Part shown: one piece after another, positions 1 to 8,895 of the stretch | How the letters are laid out: each line of letters starts with the position of its first letter | Numbering within the stretch: position 1 is the stretch's first letter | DNA from: Eurosta solidaginis | Lineage: Eukaryota; Arthropoda; Insecta; Diptera; Tephritidae | Length of the DNA stretch: 64,000 nt | Assembly (NCBI RefSeq): GCF_040869045.1 | Contig: NC_090322.1 | Span: 168,778,672 to 168,842,671 of the forward strand | Direction of reading: 5' to 3' | Position numbers and translations under genes: made by a program | The notes under the pieces: model-generated | What the model saw: the letters and a program-made list of their open reading frames with translations, nothing else | The model's database searches: none | Told to the model about the DNA's origin: nothing

Positions 1-1322
1 CAGCCGTATAAGTTTTGCGGGGAAACCAAATTCAGACATAGCGGCATATAGGCAGCTCCTTTTCGTGCTGTCGAAGGCGGCTTTAAAGTCGACGAAGAGG
101 TGATGTGTGTCGATTCTCTTTTCACGGGTTTTTTTTCCAAGATTTGGCGCATTGTGAAAATCTGGTCGATGGTAGATTTACCAGGTCTGAAGCCGCACTG
201 ATAAGGTCCAATCAGCCGGTTCACGGTGGGCTTCAATCTTTCGCACAATACACTTGAAAGGACCTTATATGCGATATTAAGAAGGCTGATTCCATGATAG
301 TTGGTGCATTTTGCAGTATCCCCCTTCTTGTGGACTGGGCAAAGAATACTTAGATTCCAACCGTCGGGCATGCTTTCGTCCGCCCATATTTTGCTAAGAA
401 GCTGCTGCATGCGCCTTACCAACTCCCCGCCGCCGAACTTGAATAGCTCCGCAGGCAATCCATTAGCGCCCACGGCCTTGTTGTTTTTCAATCTGGTTAT
501 TGCTATTCTGACTTCGTCATAATCGGGCGGGGGGACATATATTCCATCATCATCGATTGCGGGATCGGGTTCTTCATCTCTGCGCGGTGAATTGCTGCCT
601 CCATTTAGGGGAGCAGAGAAGTATTCCCTCCATAATCTAAGCACTCTCTGGACATCAGTTACAAGGTCGCCGTTTTCATTCCTACAGGAGTTTGCCCCGG
701 TCTTAAAACCTTCCGTCTTTCGCCGTATTTTTTGGTAGAATTTTCAGGCGTTATTCCTGGTGGCTAGCAGCTCATGCTCCTCGCACTCACGCCTTTCTGC
801 TTCTGCTTTTTTCTTCCTGAAAAGGCGTCTCGCTTCCCATTTCAACTCACGATAGCGTTCACACACTCCATTTGTCGCGCTCGCTTTTAACGTAGCCCTG
901 TAGGCAGCGTCTTTTCTTTCGGTTGCAACGCGGCATTCTTCATCATACCAGTTGTTTTTTCGTGGCCGCCGGTAACCAATTTTTTCCTCGGCGGCAGTAC
1001 GAAGTGCTTTGGAGATATGCTCCCACTGCTCCTGTATTCCTTCAGGATGAGTTGTGCCCTCAGAGAGCAGGTGTGAGAGTCGAGTTGCGAAATCATTGGC
1101 AGTCTGTTGTGATTGAAGCTTTTCGACGTCTAGCTTTCCTTGTGTTTTTTGTTCCTTGTTTTTAGCCGCGTTGAGGCGGGTGCGTATTTTGGCTGCAACG
1201 AGATAATGGTCCGAATCGATGTTAGGTCCTCGGATCGTGCGCACATCTAAAACACTGGAGGCATGCCGTCCGTCTATCACAACGTGATCGATCTGATTGC
1301 GAGTATTTCGATCAGGAGACAG
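1..1322 (-). pseudogene. RTE endonuclease tail, linker and reverse transcriptase (broken)
   Basis: Continuation of the frame after the TGA at 1323. Codons down to 744 carry the SDHYLV endonuclease motif and a basic linker containing NNWYDEECR. A second TGA (746-744) interrupts a stretch whose family form reads N-A-W-K-F-Y. Beyond it come typical RT segments: KAVGANGLPAELFK near 440-480, NLSILCPVHKKGD near 320-360, and GPYQCGFRPGKSTIDQI near 165-215. After a frameshift in the A run near 129-137, RT motif A (FVDFKAAFDS) lies at about 66-97 in another frame. The YADD box would lie outside the window. The calls are by motif; the copy cannot encode an enzyme. Confidence 0.75.
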
Positions 1323-1994
1323 TCATGTAGCTTGATGTATCTTTTTATGCATGAACCTCGTGCTGGATATGACCTTGTTTCGAGCACCGGCAAACTCAAT
1401 CAGCCTCAGTCCGTTAGGAGAAGTTTCATTGTGTAGGCTGAACTTTCCGACTGTAGGGCCAAAAACACCTTCTTTGCCCACCCTGGCGTTAAAGTCGCCA
1501 AGCACGACTTTTATATCATGACGAGGGCAGCGCTCGTATGTGCGTTCTAATTGTTCATAAAAAGTGTCTTTCACCTCATCGTCTTTCTCCTCTGTCGGCG
1601 CATGGGCGCAGATGAATGATATATTAAAAAATTTTGCTTTTATTTGGATAGCGGCGAGACGCTCGTCCACAGGCGTGAACGCCAGCACTTGGCGACAAAG
1701 TCTCTCTCCCACCACGAATCCGACGCCGAAACTGCGCTGATTCGCATGGCCACTCCAATATATGTCACAATTTTTGATCTTCTTTCTTCCTTGCTTCGTC
1801 CAACGTATTTCTTGGATGGCGGTGATGTCAGATTTTGCTTTGACGAGGACATCAACCAGCCGGGCATCTGCACCAATCCCATTCAGGGAGCGGACGTTCC
1901 AGGTGCATGCCCTCAATTCATTGTCCTTCAAACGTTTGCCATGGTCGTCATCAATAGAGAGTGTATTTATCCGAGGCTTGTTGTTATATTTCAT
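1323..1994 (-). pseudogene. RTE endonuclease domain (EEP/APE-like), ends at premature TGA
   Basis: This 223-codon stretch encodes most of an endonuclease/exonuclease/phosphatase domain, which in this family nicks target DNA to start target-primed reverse transcription. Visible motifs are TWNV at residues 31-34, QEIRW at 61-65 and GDFNARVG at 166-173, which supply the usual Asn, Glu and Asp/Asn catalytic residues. It ends at a TGA (1325-1323). The same frame resumes without shift into the rest of the domain, where the closing SDH motif is found (near 1210-1225). The element is therefore one reading frame interrupted by a nonsense change, apparently at a Trp codon. It has no host role. Confidence 0.8.
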
Positions 1995-2351
1995 TGGAGT
2001 ATGGTTTTACGTGGCGGGTCCCAAGCCCAGCGCACAACCCGCTCACCGGGGGTGAAAATATTACTTGGCACGTTTATATAGCGAGCCGCTTGCTCCAAGA
2101 CAGACGCCCGCTTGCAGCCGCATCTAGAGGTGTACAGACGCTGCGGATGAGATCTCCCCCGGCTAACCCTTAAACCGATTATGTCACAGTGGCCTAGCCA
2201 GGTTACCGCCTTCTCACATTAGCTCACCGCTAAACGGGTGTTTAGCGCTACCCAGAGGATACTTGGCCGTAAGCGACCGGCAGTAGTCAGCTGCTTGAAC
2301 CGCATGCAAAAGAATCGCTCTGGCCATTCCCAGGTGAATGGCGGTCAGAAG

Positions 2352-3382
2352 CTGACATTATCACCGACTAAATAATCGGCGACCTTATTTCACACATGGA
2401 CGTCCCAAATGTCGACCATTTTGAACATCCACGCCAATGGCACTACGCTACCCATTGCCTTACACCCCAAAATCTTCGGTGTGACGTTTGATCAGGGTCT
2501 ACATTTTGGTGAGCATGCAGCCGTAATTGTACCGAAAATCCAGAGCCGTAATAAAATCCTCAAATCTCTTGCTGGCAGTACTTGGGGAAAAGATAAAGAA
2601 ATGCTCATTACCACTTACAAAGCAATTGGCCAGCCGATTGCAAGCTACGCTTCCCCGATATGGTCGCCAAGCCTAAAGACTACTCACTCGAAGAAGCTAC
2701 AGGCCTGCCAAAATACTGCCCTCAGAACCGCCACCGGTTGTCTTCTTTTGTCCCCAGAACACCATCTACATAATGAGGCCAGAATACTCCCCATCAGGGA
2801 GAGAAATGAAATGCTAACCAAACAGTTCCTGTTGAATACCCAGAAACCTGGGCATACCAACAGACATCTGATTGATGAGCCAACACCGCACAGGGGCTTA
2901 AGGAGTAATCTCTGTAAGCATTATGCGGAAATACGGCACCTGAGAACACAGCCGTATGAAGCCAAAAAATACAAGCAGGTCCTCAGTAAACTCCTCAAAT
3001 AGGCGTCGGACCTCTATGGCAGGAATTGCCCGGTACACGAAGAACAATACCCTAAACTTGCAGAAGAGGAACGCACACTCCCTAGGGAAACGCGAATCAC
3101 TCTAGCTCAACTTCGATCTGGATAATGTAACAGGTTAAACACTTACCTATCCAGAATTAACCCCGACATACAAAACATATGTCCTGCTTGTAACGTGTCC
3201 CCACATGACACCAACCATCTCTTCAACTATATTGTGAAACCAACGCCTCTGACACCCCTCTCATTATGATCCTCCCCTGTTGAAACAGCAAGTTTCCTTG
3301 GACTCCCGTTAGAGGATATTGATGACAATTTGTGATCGTTCACACCTATTGGATGGGGCAAAGCACTGCTACAAAAACAACG
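2352..3382 (+). pseudogene. jockey-type non-LTR retrotransposon, 3' end (RT C-terminus)
   Basis: The open stretch 2409-3002 encodes the region after the RT catalytic core of a fly jockey-type element (FGVTFDQGLHFGEHAA, TYKAIGQPIASYASPIWSPS, LQACQNTALRTATGCLL). Past the TAG at 3000-3002 the same protein continues with further stops: TLAQLRSG, then a stop where Tyr is usual, YLSRINPDIQNICPACNVSP, HDTNHLF, and finally ETASFLGLPLEDIDDNL just before 3335. The 5' side is missing, as is common after incomplete reverse transcription. Related fossils of the same C-terminal region occur at 39140-39690, in the 41-46 kb repeats and at 49890-50340. Confidence 0.8.
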
Positions 3383-3689
3383 CATTAAGGAGAAGGAAAT
3401 TTAAAAGTTTGCAAGCCGTAAATCCAAAACCGATGATATTACTTTACACTTCGGCGGAAATATGCCCCCTACTATTTTTTATAGATCTGGGCAAAATCGG
3501 ATAAGGACCTCTCCTACTTAAAAAAAAGGTGCGCATTGTTTTAGTATTGACTAAATTTGTAATATATGTGTACATGATACGTAATAACACTATCATTAGA
3601 GATACGGTAGAGCAAACCACGAAAGTTTAAAAAAAGGAAAATCGTTCGTATCCCCTTTTATTTAGTTAATCTCTCCACAAAACTTTTAA
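3383..3689. other. unassigned AT-rich spacer
   Basis: I see no gene or recognisable element here. The ORFs present are short and of simple composition. Confidence 0.5.
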
Positions 3690-4044
3690 AATAAAAATAA
3701 ATGTAAGGCGCGATAACCTCCGAAGAGATCTAAGGCCGAGCTTCTCTTCCAATTTGCGTCGTGCTCCTATTGATTTTCAAATCGGCCGGACGGGAGCTAC
3801 ATGTTTTATGCCTACTCCGAACGACATCTGCAAGGCAGATGAGTTTTCACTGAGAGCTTTTCATGGCAGAAATACACCCGGAGCGCTTGCCAAACACTGC
3901 CGAGGGGCGACCCCGCTTAGAAAAATTTTCTTCTAATTGAAAAACCTTATTTCTAAAGTTTTGATGTTGCTTTGCCCGGGGTGTGAACCCAGGGCATACG
4001 GTGTGGTAGGCGGAGCACGCTACCATCACACCACGGTGGCCGCC
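3690..4044 (-). mobile_element. SINE family 1, copy a (tRNA-derived)
   Basis: Read on the minus strand, the head near 4044 carries a pol III A-box-like run (TGGTGTGATGGTAGCG) and a B-box-like run (GGGTTCACACCCC) about 40 bases apart, as in tRNA-derived SINEs. A conserved body follows with AGTGAAAACTCATCTGCCTT and GAGGAGCACGACGCAAATTG-like segments. The 3' end is GGTTATCGCGCCTTACATTT plus an A/T-rich tail at about 3690. At least six more copies on both strands lie near 8.1, 12.3, 20.9, 50.5, 55.5 and 60.4 kb. Confidence 0.75.
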
Positions 4045-4260
4045 AACCTCATGTAACTTGGGGGTGGGGAGGGAGGGATGGCCTGAAGGTTTAATGTGGC
4101 CATATAAATCGTTCCCGAGATGGTCGGGCCAGCACCTTAATGGTGCTGCGTTACCGGAGCGTATCGGATCTGTATCCGACAAAGGACCATAACATCGATA
4201 ACACTCCCCAAAGCCTACGGGGAGTAACCTAATCGCTACAGCAACAACAAAAACAACCCC
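4045..4260 (+). mobile_element. 3' UTR-like tail of a non-LTR retrotransposon
   Basis: The segment ends in a run built from CAA units (ctacagcaacaacaaaaac), a usual 3' end of fly non-LTR elements. It is preceded by AACACTCCCCAAAGCCTACG and GGGGAGTAACCTAATCGCTA, which pair into a small hairpin (CTCCCC / GGGGAG). A degraded version is at 51055-51125. Just after it, 4261-4305 resembles the inner part of SINE family 1 on the minus strand, suggesting insertion into or beside a SINE. No coding part is visible. Confidence 0.45.
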
Positions 4261-4305
4261 GTTTGGAAAAAAAATGTTCTAACTGAAAAAGGTTTTTTTG
4301 TATGG

Positions 4306-5270
4306 CGTAAGTAAATTGTACAAATTTTAATAACATTCTGCCACAAGACTCTTTATTTTAAGGTCCAAAAGTATATAAATAAGCAACGGTAGAGTTCTTA
4401 GTAAATTTGATGATCCCATCCAAAAATTGTGTAAGGATTTTTAAAGAAGTCTTAACAAGATTTTTTGCATATGACGAAAGAGGAATTCAACTCGGCTTGA
4501 CCGCCAGAAAGTTGCTTTGCTGAATGGAAGCAGGCAAATCCAGCGAATTTGTGTTATCGCGCAGTCTTCTTCTTATGCTCCTTTGCTGATGTTGCTGTGG
4601 CACCAATTCGTTACTAATTTCACTCAATACGATATGAAATGCAATAGTTTGTTTCTATGTTATTTCTCAAGTTTAAACAAATTCGCATCAATAATTAAAC
4701 ATTTCAATTTCGTAAACAAAAATATTAGGGATTAGATGGGCACTCTTACAAAGTATTTCGGAATAATTGGGGGTAGGACTAATACTGGTATTCGAACTTC
4801 AAATTTGAGACATTTGTTTACGTAGAATGTTCGACGGTCCCACTGTACCTACGTCCGTTCATTCCTTAACACCCATTGACACAAATTTTGTTTTAAAAAT
4901 GTTATTTTCTATCGCACAGATAAACTTTAAAGTTTACTTAGGAAACGGCCCTCGCCTTAATAGAAAATTACACAGATTATGAAATTTAAAGTGTTAACAA
5001 TGTTGCTATTTTATTGCACAATACTGTATATACGTTTATATAATTTAATTAGCTTCATAAATATTTACACTTTTTGTTCTATTTACAGCGTCAATAGCAG
5101 CATTTGGTTTATTTCAGATTGTAAGAAAAAAAGGTCTTAGACAGAGAAACTTAAACATATAAAACAAAATACACACACTAGTAGCCTAAAAATTATGTTT
5201 TCTTATAATAAATAGTAACACATTGCATATTGTTTAAATATAAAAAAACTTAACACTAACGCACACAAAC
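4306..5270. other. intergenic AT-rich DNA, nothing recognised
   Basis: No protein similarity is visible in either strand. The region lies beyond the 3' end of the minus-strand peptidase gene. Confidence 0.5.
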
Positions 5271-5274
5271 CATT

Positions 5275-5289
5275 TTTATTTATTTTATT
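5275..5289 (-). terminator. overlapping poly(A) signals for the peptidase gene
   Basis: Three overlapping AATAAA hexamers, seen as TTTATT on the plus strand, lie about 10-25 bases after the stop codon at 5300. If used, the 3' UTR would be very short. This is inferred from the motif alone. Confidence 0.4.
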
Positions 5290-5299
5290 TTCATATTTG

Positions 5300-7357
5300 T
5301 TATCTCCAAAGTTGACATTTGCGCTGCGGATGCATTCGACTTCCCAGCGGACAATCGTAAACGCGACCAAATTCACCGAAATTCGCCAAAGCATCCAAAA
5401 CGCGCTCCTTATCTGAGCCATGTTCGCTGAATTCAATATCACGCGAGCTTGTAGCTGGTGCGCCACAAAAAAATTGTGCAAAATTCAAAAAGAACACATG
5501 TTCCGGTGAAAGGCTAGTAAAATGCAGCGGACGTGCATTGGCACTAACGCCCTCAGCGCTGCTACTCGCATTGCCCTTGAAATAAGCCTCATACGCCCAG
5601 CGCAAACCACTTACATCGGCAATTTTCTCATCAACAATTTGTGGATTACGCGAACGTAAGCAATTTAAATTCGAATCGAATATACGATTTGCTTTAATAC
5701 GATTCGATGGGCCGCGCATATTACCGCGCTTATCGAACTCAACGCCGCTATCGTCGAAGCCATGTGTTATCTCGTGTGAGAGCAAAAAACCCAGTGAACT
5801 ATATTTGAAAACCTCATGTAGCTGTGGATGATAAATGGGTGTATGTAGTAGTGTGAGCGGTACAATAACAACATTTGAACGTAGCAAGTAGTAAGGTGAT
5901 GAGCTCGCGCCAGTTTCGGGATCCTCAAGGTGGAAAAACGAATCATCGTGAGGGAGTAACTCTTCGAGACGCTTATGCTTAGCGCTTGTGTAATGTTGTA
6001 GAAGACGCAAGTGATTTCCATAAAAGTCATTTACATCGATTTGTAATGCAGCATAAAATGATTCCACCTGACGATTTGTAGCAGGACGTGGTAAGTTGCC
6101 TACCTTAATGCGCATTGTATCGATTTTGTCTTGTAGAAAGCGTAAAATGTGTGAATCAAAATTATTTGCATTGTTATGTAGCGTATGTGTGAAGTGTTGC
6201 AGTAGTTTATGAAAGAGTCCCTCAATATTCATTTTCTCATCTACTAACTCAGGATTGTGACGTTCGTAAAGCCAAGTCATGGCAAGCGGCAACATACTTC
6301 GCGTATGTGAGACGCAATCGCCTTTAAGAAAATTACGCGGACCATCCACATTGAGATACCAAAGAAAACGCAACATCAAATAACGGCATATAAACTCCGG
6401 CTCATGTTCGTCCAAAACGGTGAGCAGCAAGCGCATATATGGCAAATTTTGTATGGTCAATTTCATATGCGGATCAACGGGTTTATCAAGTAGTATATCT
6501 AAATAGCGCGTTAGGAAAGGCATATTCAGCTCGGCTAAAGTTGTCTCACGCTGCATTGAAGCGCTCTCTTCACCCACATCCATTGAATCTTCTACAAAAT
6601 CTAAACTCTTTAATTTTGTTTCAAATAAATGCACTGCATCCCAGAGTTCATCTCGACGCTCCGTATCAGTAACGCCCAAATATTCCATAATCAATAAGAA
6701 ACCTTTATGCGGGATTGGCTGAAAACCACCATTCAACACTGGCTTATCCAAATCAATTGAAGAGGCGCGCGCATTATCCCGACGCTGTATAACGGTTTCC
6801 TCAATAAATACCGCATTGAGTCCATATTTGCGTAGCACAGCCAACATTTGCAACCAATCGTAGCGCACCGCTTTACTGCGTCGCTTCGATGCGCCACGTG
6901 CGACGCTCGGCAATACTGAAGGCCAAGTCAGCTGCTCATGCTCTTGCAACCAATCAAGGTATGATTGAGGCGTATACGCATACACCCTTAGGCAGGATTT
7001 GTAGTAGTCAAGCAGTTTCCGCACAAATGTATGCTCTCCTCGCAGTTTACGTCGCTTTCGTACGCTATTCAGTAGCTCGGCATATTCTATATCAACTTTG
7101 TAATCGATCAGTCCGATTGTTTCATAATACTCAGCATCCGCATGCACATTTTGCCAATTACCGCACGCATATTGATAATAATCATTGCAGGGATCCGCGC
7201 TTGGATCCATATATCTTTCAATTGTCTTCAATTGCTGACGATTCATACTGCGCGCTGCGCTCGCCTTATTTGGAGTGGAGATGAACACGCAAAATAGCAC
7301 CAGATGCGCCAGTAGCATCAGTCGGGGTAGATAAATGCTTCGATTACATAAGCGCAT
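5300..7357 (-). CDS. neprilysin-like secreted M13 zinc metallopeptidase
   Basis: A 685-residue intact, intronless protein of the M13 (neprilysin/ECE) family, whose members cut small peptides outside cells. Residues 1-34 form a signal peptide-like hydrophobic start (LPRLMLLAHLVLFCVFIS) and there is no long cytoplasmic tail. DPCNDYYQYACGNW at 55-68 is the family's N-terminal hallmark. The zinc site is HEITH at 528-532 with the third ligand Glu577 in DEKIADVSG and the paired Asp581. His646 and Arg652 match the substrate-binding His/Arg of neprilysin, and the C-terminal CxxW is CQLW at 681-684. The substrate-binding NAYY motif is not kept; the aligned stretch reads SSPYY (487-490 region). At 685 residues it is slightly shorter than classic neprilysins (about 750). 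All catalytic residues are present, so activity is plausible. It resembles the numerous fly Nepl genes, but I cannot assign an ortholog. The ATG at 7357 is chosen because it directly precedes the signal sequence. Confidence 0.93.
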   Translation of the reverse strand: MRLCNRSIYLPRLMLLAHLVLFCVFISTPNKASAARSMNRQQLKTIERYMDPSADPCNDYYQYACGNWQNVHADAEYYETIGLIDYKVDIEYAELLNSVRKRRKLRGEHTFVRKLLDYYKSCLRVYAYTPQSYLDWLQEHEQLTWPSVLPSVARGASKRRSKAVRYDWLQMLAVLRKYGLNAVFIEETVIQRRDNARASSIDLDKPVLNGGFQPIPHKGFLLIMEYLGVTDTERRDELWDAVHLFETKLKSLDFVEDSMDVGEESASMQRETTLAELNMPFLTRYLDILLDKPVDPHMKLTIQNLPYMRLLLTVLDEHEPEFICRYLMLRFLWYLNVDGPRNFLKGDCVSHTRSMLPLAMTWLYERHNPELVDEKMNIEGLFHKLLQHFTHTLHNNANNFDSHILRFLQDKIDTMRIKVGNLPRPATNRQVESFYAALQIDVNDFYGNHLRLLQHYTSAKHKRLEELLPHDDSFFHLEDPETGASSSPYYLLRSNVVIVPLTLLHTPIYHPQLHEVFKYSSLGFLLSHEITHGFDDSGVEFDKRGNMRGPSNRIKANRIFDSNLNCLRSRNPQIVDEKIADVSGLRWAYEAYFKGNASSSAEGVSANARPLHFTSLSPEHVFFLNFAQFFCGAPATSSRDIEFSEHGSDKERVLDALANFGEFGRVYDCPLGSRMHPQRKCQLWR

Positions 7358-8045
7358 TGCGTGTGTTTTTTTTTTTTTGAAGTTTAAGTTGCGTTAATGA
7401 AAATAATCTAAACGTGATTTTCAATTATAAAACTTAATAATTTCATTTAAATATATGCAAGTAAAAACTTATATTTTTACTTATCGCATACTTTGCAGCA
7501 AACGCGCGCGCGTTCAATTAGCTATCTTCTTATTTCAACTTGTTTGTTTCTCGTCGCGCAATGAACTGTCGCAGCTGAACACGCATTTTAACTTTAAGGC
7601 CTTGCTTTGTTTACGATTTGTAATACTCGAGTAGCTGTTTCGTTTAAATGACTTTTTATTATTTTGTTTATTATTTATTGTACAATATTTTCTTATTGCA
7701 TTCATCATAGTGAACTATCAACGCAACCTATCAATTACATTAGGAATTAATAAAAAAGTAAAAATAATAACAAATCCGCCGTATTCATCTTATCGGACGC
7801 TGTTTGAGCAAATGAAATACTTACAATGGGTTGCCGTTATATGGGCAATTTTGCAATCCAACGCAGGGCTGGGTATTGGCGCAAATTCTCGTGCGCTGAT
7901 ATAAAGAAGCCTGTGATCTAACTGATATGAGCGAAATCTGCGGTATTCGAACTTTTTATGCCGCTCAATAGCATGCTTGCATTAAATAGTTTAGCAGGTT
8001 TGGTGTGTAAATTTAGATTATGAATTAAAAAATAAAAATTAATAC
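7358..8045. other. upstream region of the peptidase gene
   Basis: AT-rich DNA with a poly-T run just upstream of the start codon (about 7366-7379) and no convincing TATA box at a fixed distance. A plus-strand frame at 7812-7904 starts MKYLQWVAVIWAILQSNAGL, which looks like a signal peptide, but it stops after 31 codons and cannot be called a gene from this sequence. Confidence 0.4.
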
Positions 8046-8288
8046 AAGGCGCGATGTACCACTGAGGAGATTTAGGCCGCGCAATTTAACAATTTGCCGC
8101 GTGCTCTTTTCAAATTTTTCCTACAACTTAGCAGGATGGTACCCACATGTTTTATTCCTACTTCGAAGCTTTTCATGGCAGAAATAAATCGAAGTGTTTG
8201 GTTAACAGCTCCCGAGGGCGACGCGAGGATTTGAGGTGTAGTAGGCGAGCATACTACCACTCCATCGCAATAGTCGCGATGATAATAT
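8046..8288 (-). mobile_element. SINE family 1, copy b (degenerate)
   Basis: Matches the family body in order on the minus strand: the GGCGCGAT tail at 8048, the gtgctctttt region, ttttcatggcagaaata at 8170, cgagggcgac at 8213, and the decayed head with ctaccactcc near 8255. It is shorter than copy a and its promoter boxes are damaged. It directly abuts the LTR that begins at 8289. Confidence 0.55.
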
Positions 8289-8837
8289 TGTGGCGAATGT
8301 TAGTTATTTCGATCCGTCACTATGCTGCTAGTAAATAAATGCACAACAACAGCAAAGCACGTAACCACATATGCATGGCATGCAAGGCAGCCACACATAA
8401 ATGCATGTAAACATCAAAGCAAGCAGCCACCCATACATGCAAACAGGGAAGCTAAGACCGAAGAGATTATTTCACATACACACATGTAATCATGACCTAA
8501 GAGCAGAATTAATTACTCACACCTACACATGCATATAATTAGAAGACAAAAGGAAATACATACTACATACATAAAGGAGAAATAAATAAGCAGCTTTCCG
8601 AGCAGGTTGTTCGTGAAGAGTCTAGACCCTTGGAGAGGAATATTCAATCAGTTAGATTTTAACACGCTTTGAGTGAGGCACGCGATTAATTAATTTCTGA
8701 AGTACTATTACCACAGTAGAGTGTAAATAAATAACATTTGGCTATACTGAACATTTGAGCTATTTATTCGACAGTTCAGCGATTGTAACGTTAGCAGAAG
8801 GTGATAATTATCAGGAATTTCCCAGACTGCGTTATAA
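8289..8837 (+). repeat. 5' LTR of the gypsy-like element
   Basis: Starts TGTGGCGAATG and ends just before the primer-binding site. It has AT-rich, CATGCA-rich upstream DNA and an AATAAA at about 8727, compatible with LTR polyadenylation. No target-site duplication could be checked because the partner LTR is absent. Confidence 0.5.
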
Positions 8838-8850
8838 TGGGTGTCAGAAG
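8838..8850 (+). other. primer-binding site (tRNA-Leu type)
   Basis: TGGGTGTCAGAAG is close to TGGTGTCAGAAG, the complement of a leucine tRNA 3' end used as primer by several insect gypsy-like elements. It lies right after the LTR, where a PBS belongs. Confidence 0.5.
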
Positions 8851-8895
8851 AGGAATTGTTAAATAAATTCTAGCCTTTTAGAGGACAACAAGAAC

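Larger units (their letters stand above)
1..2350 (-). mobile_element. RTE-like non-LTR retrotransposon, 5' part, cut by window start
   Basis: Read on the minus strand this runs from a GC-richer leader (about 2350 to 1995) into an apurinic-type endonuclease and then a reverse transcriptase that leaves the window at base 1. The endonuclease resembles the craniofacial-development-protein-2 type typical of RTE-clade elements. The copy is dead: two in-frame TGA stops and a frameshift in an 8-base A run near 129-137. A second, more decayed copy lies at 56850-57815, and a 3' end of the same kind lies at 58665-58945. The 5' boundary is inferred from where the plus-strand jockey fragment begins and is uncertain by tens of bases. 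Confidence 0.8.

Noticed and set aside
1644..2081. Plus-strand frame of 145 codons
   Set aside because: Lies antisense to the RTE endonuclease frame, which has clear motifs; judged a shadow.
6889..7284. Plus-strand frame of 131 codons
   Set aside because: Antisense to the neprilysin-like coding sequence.
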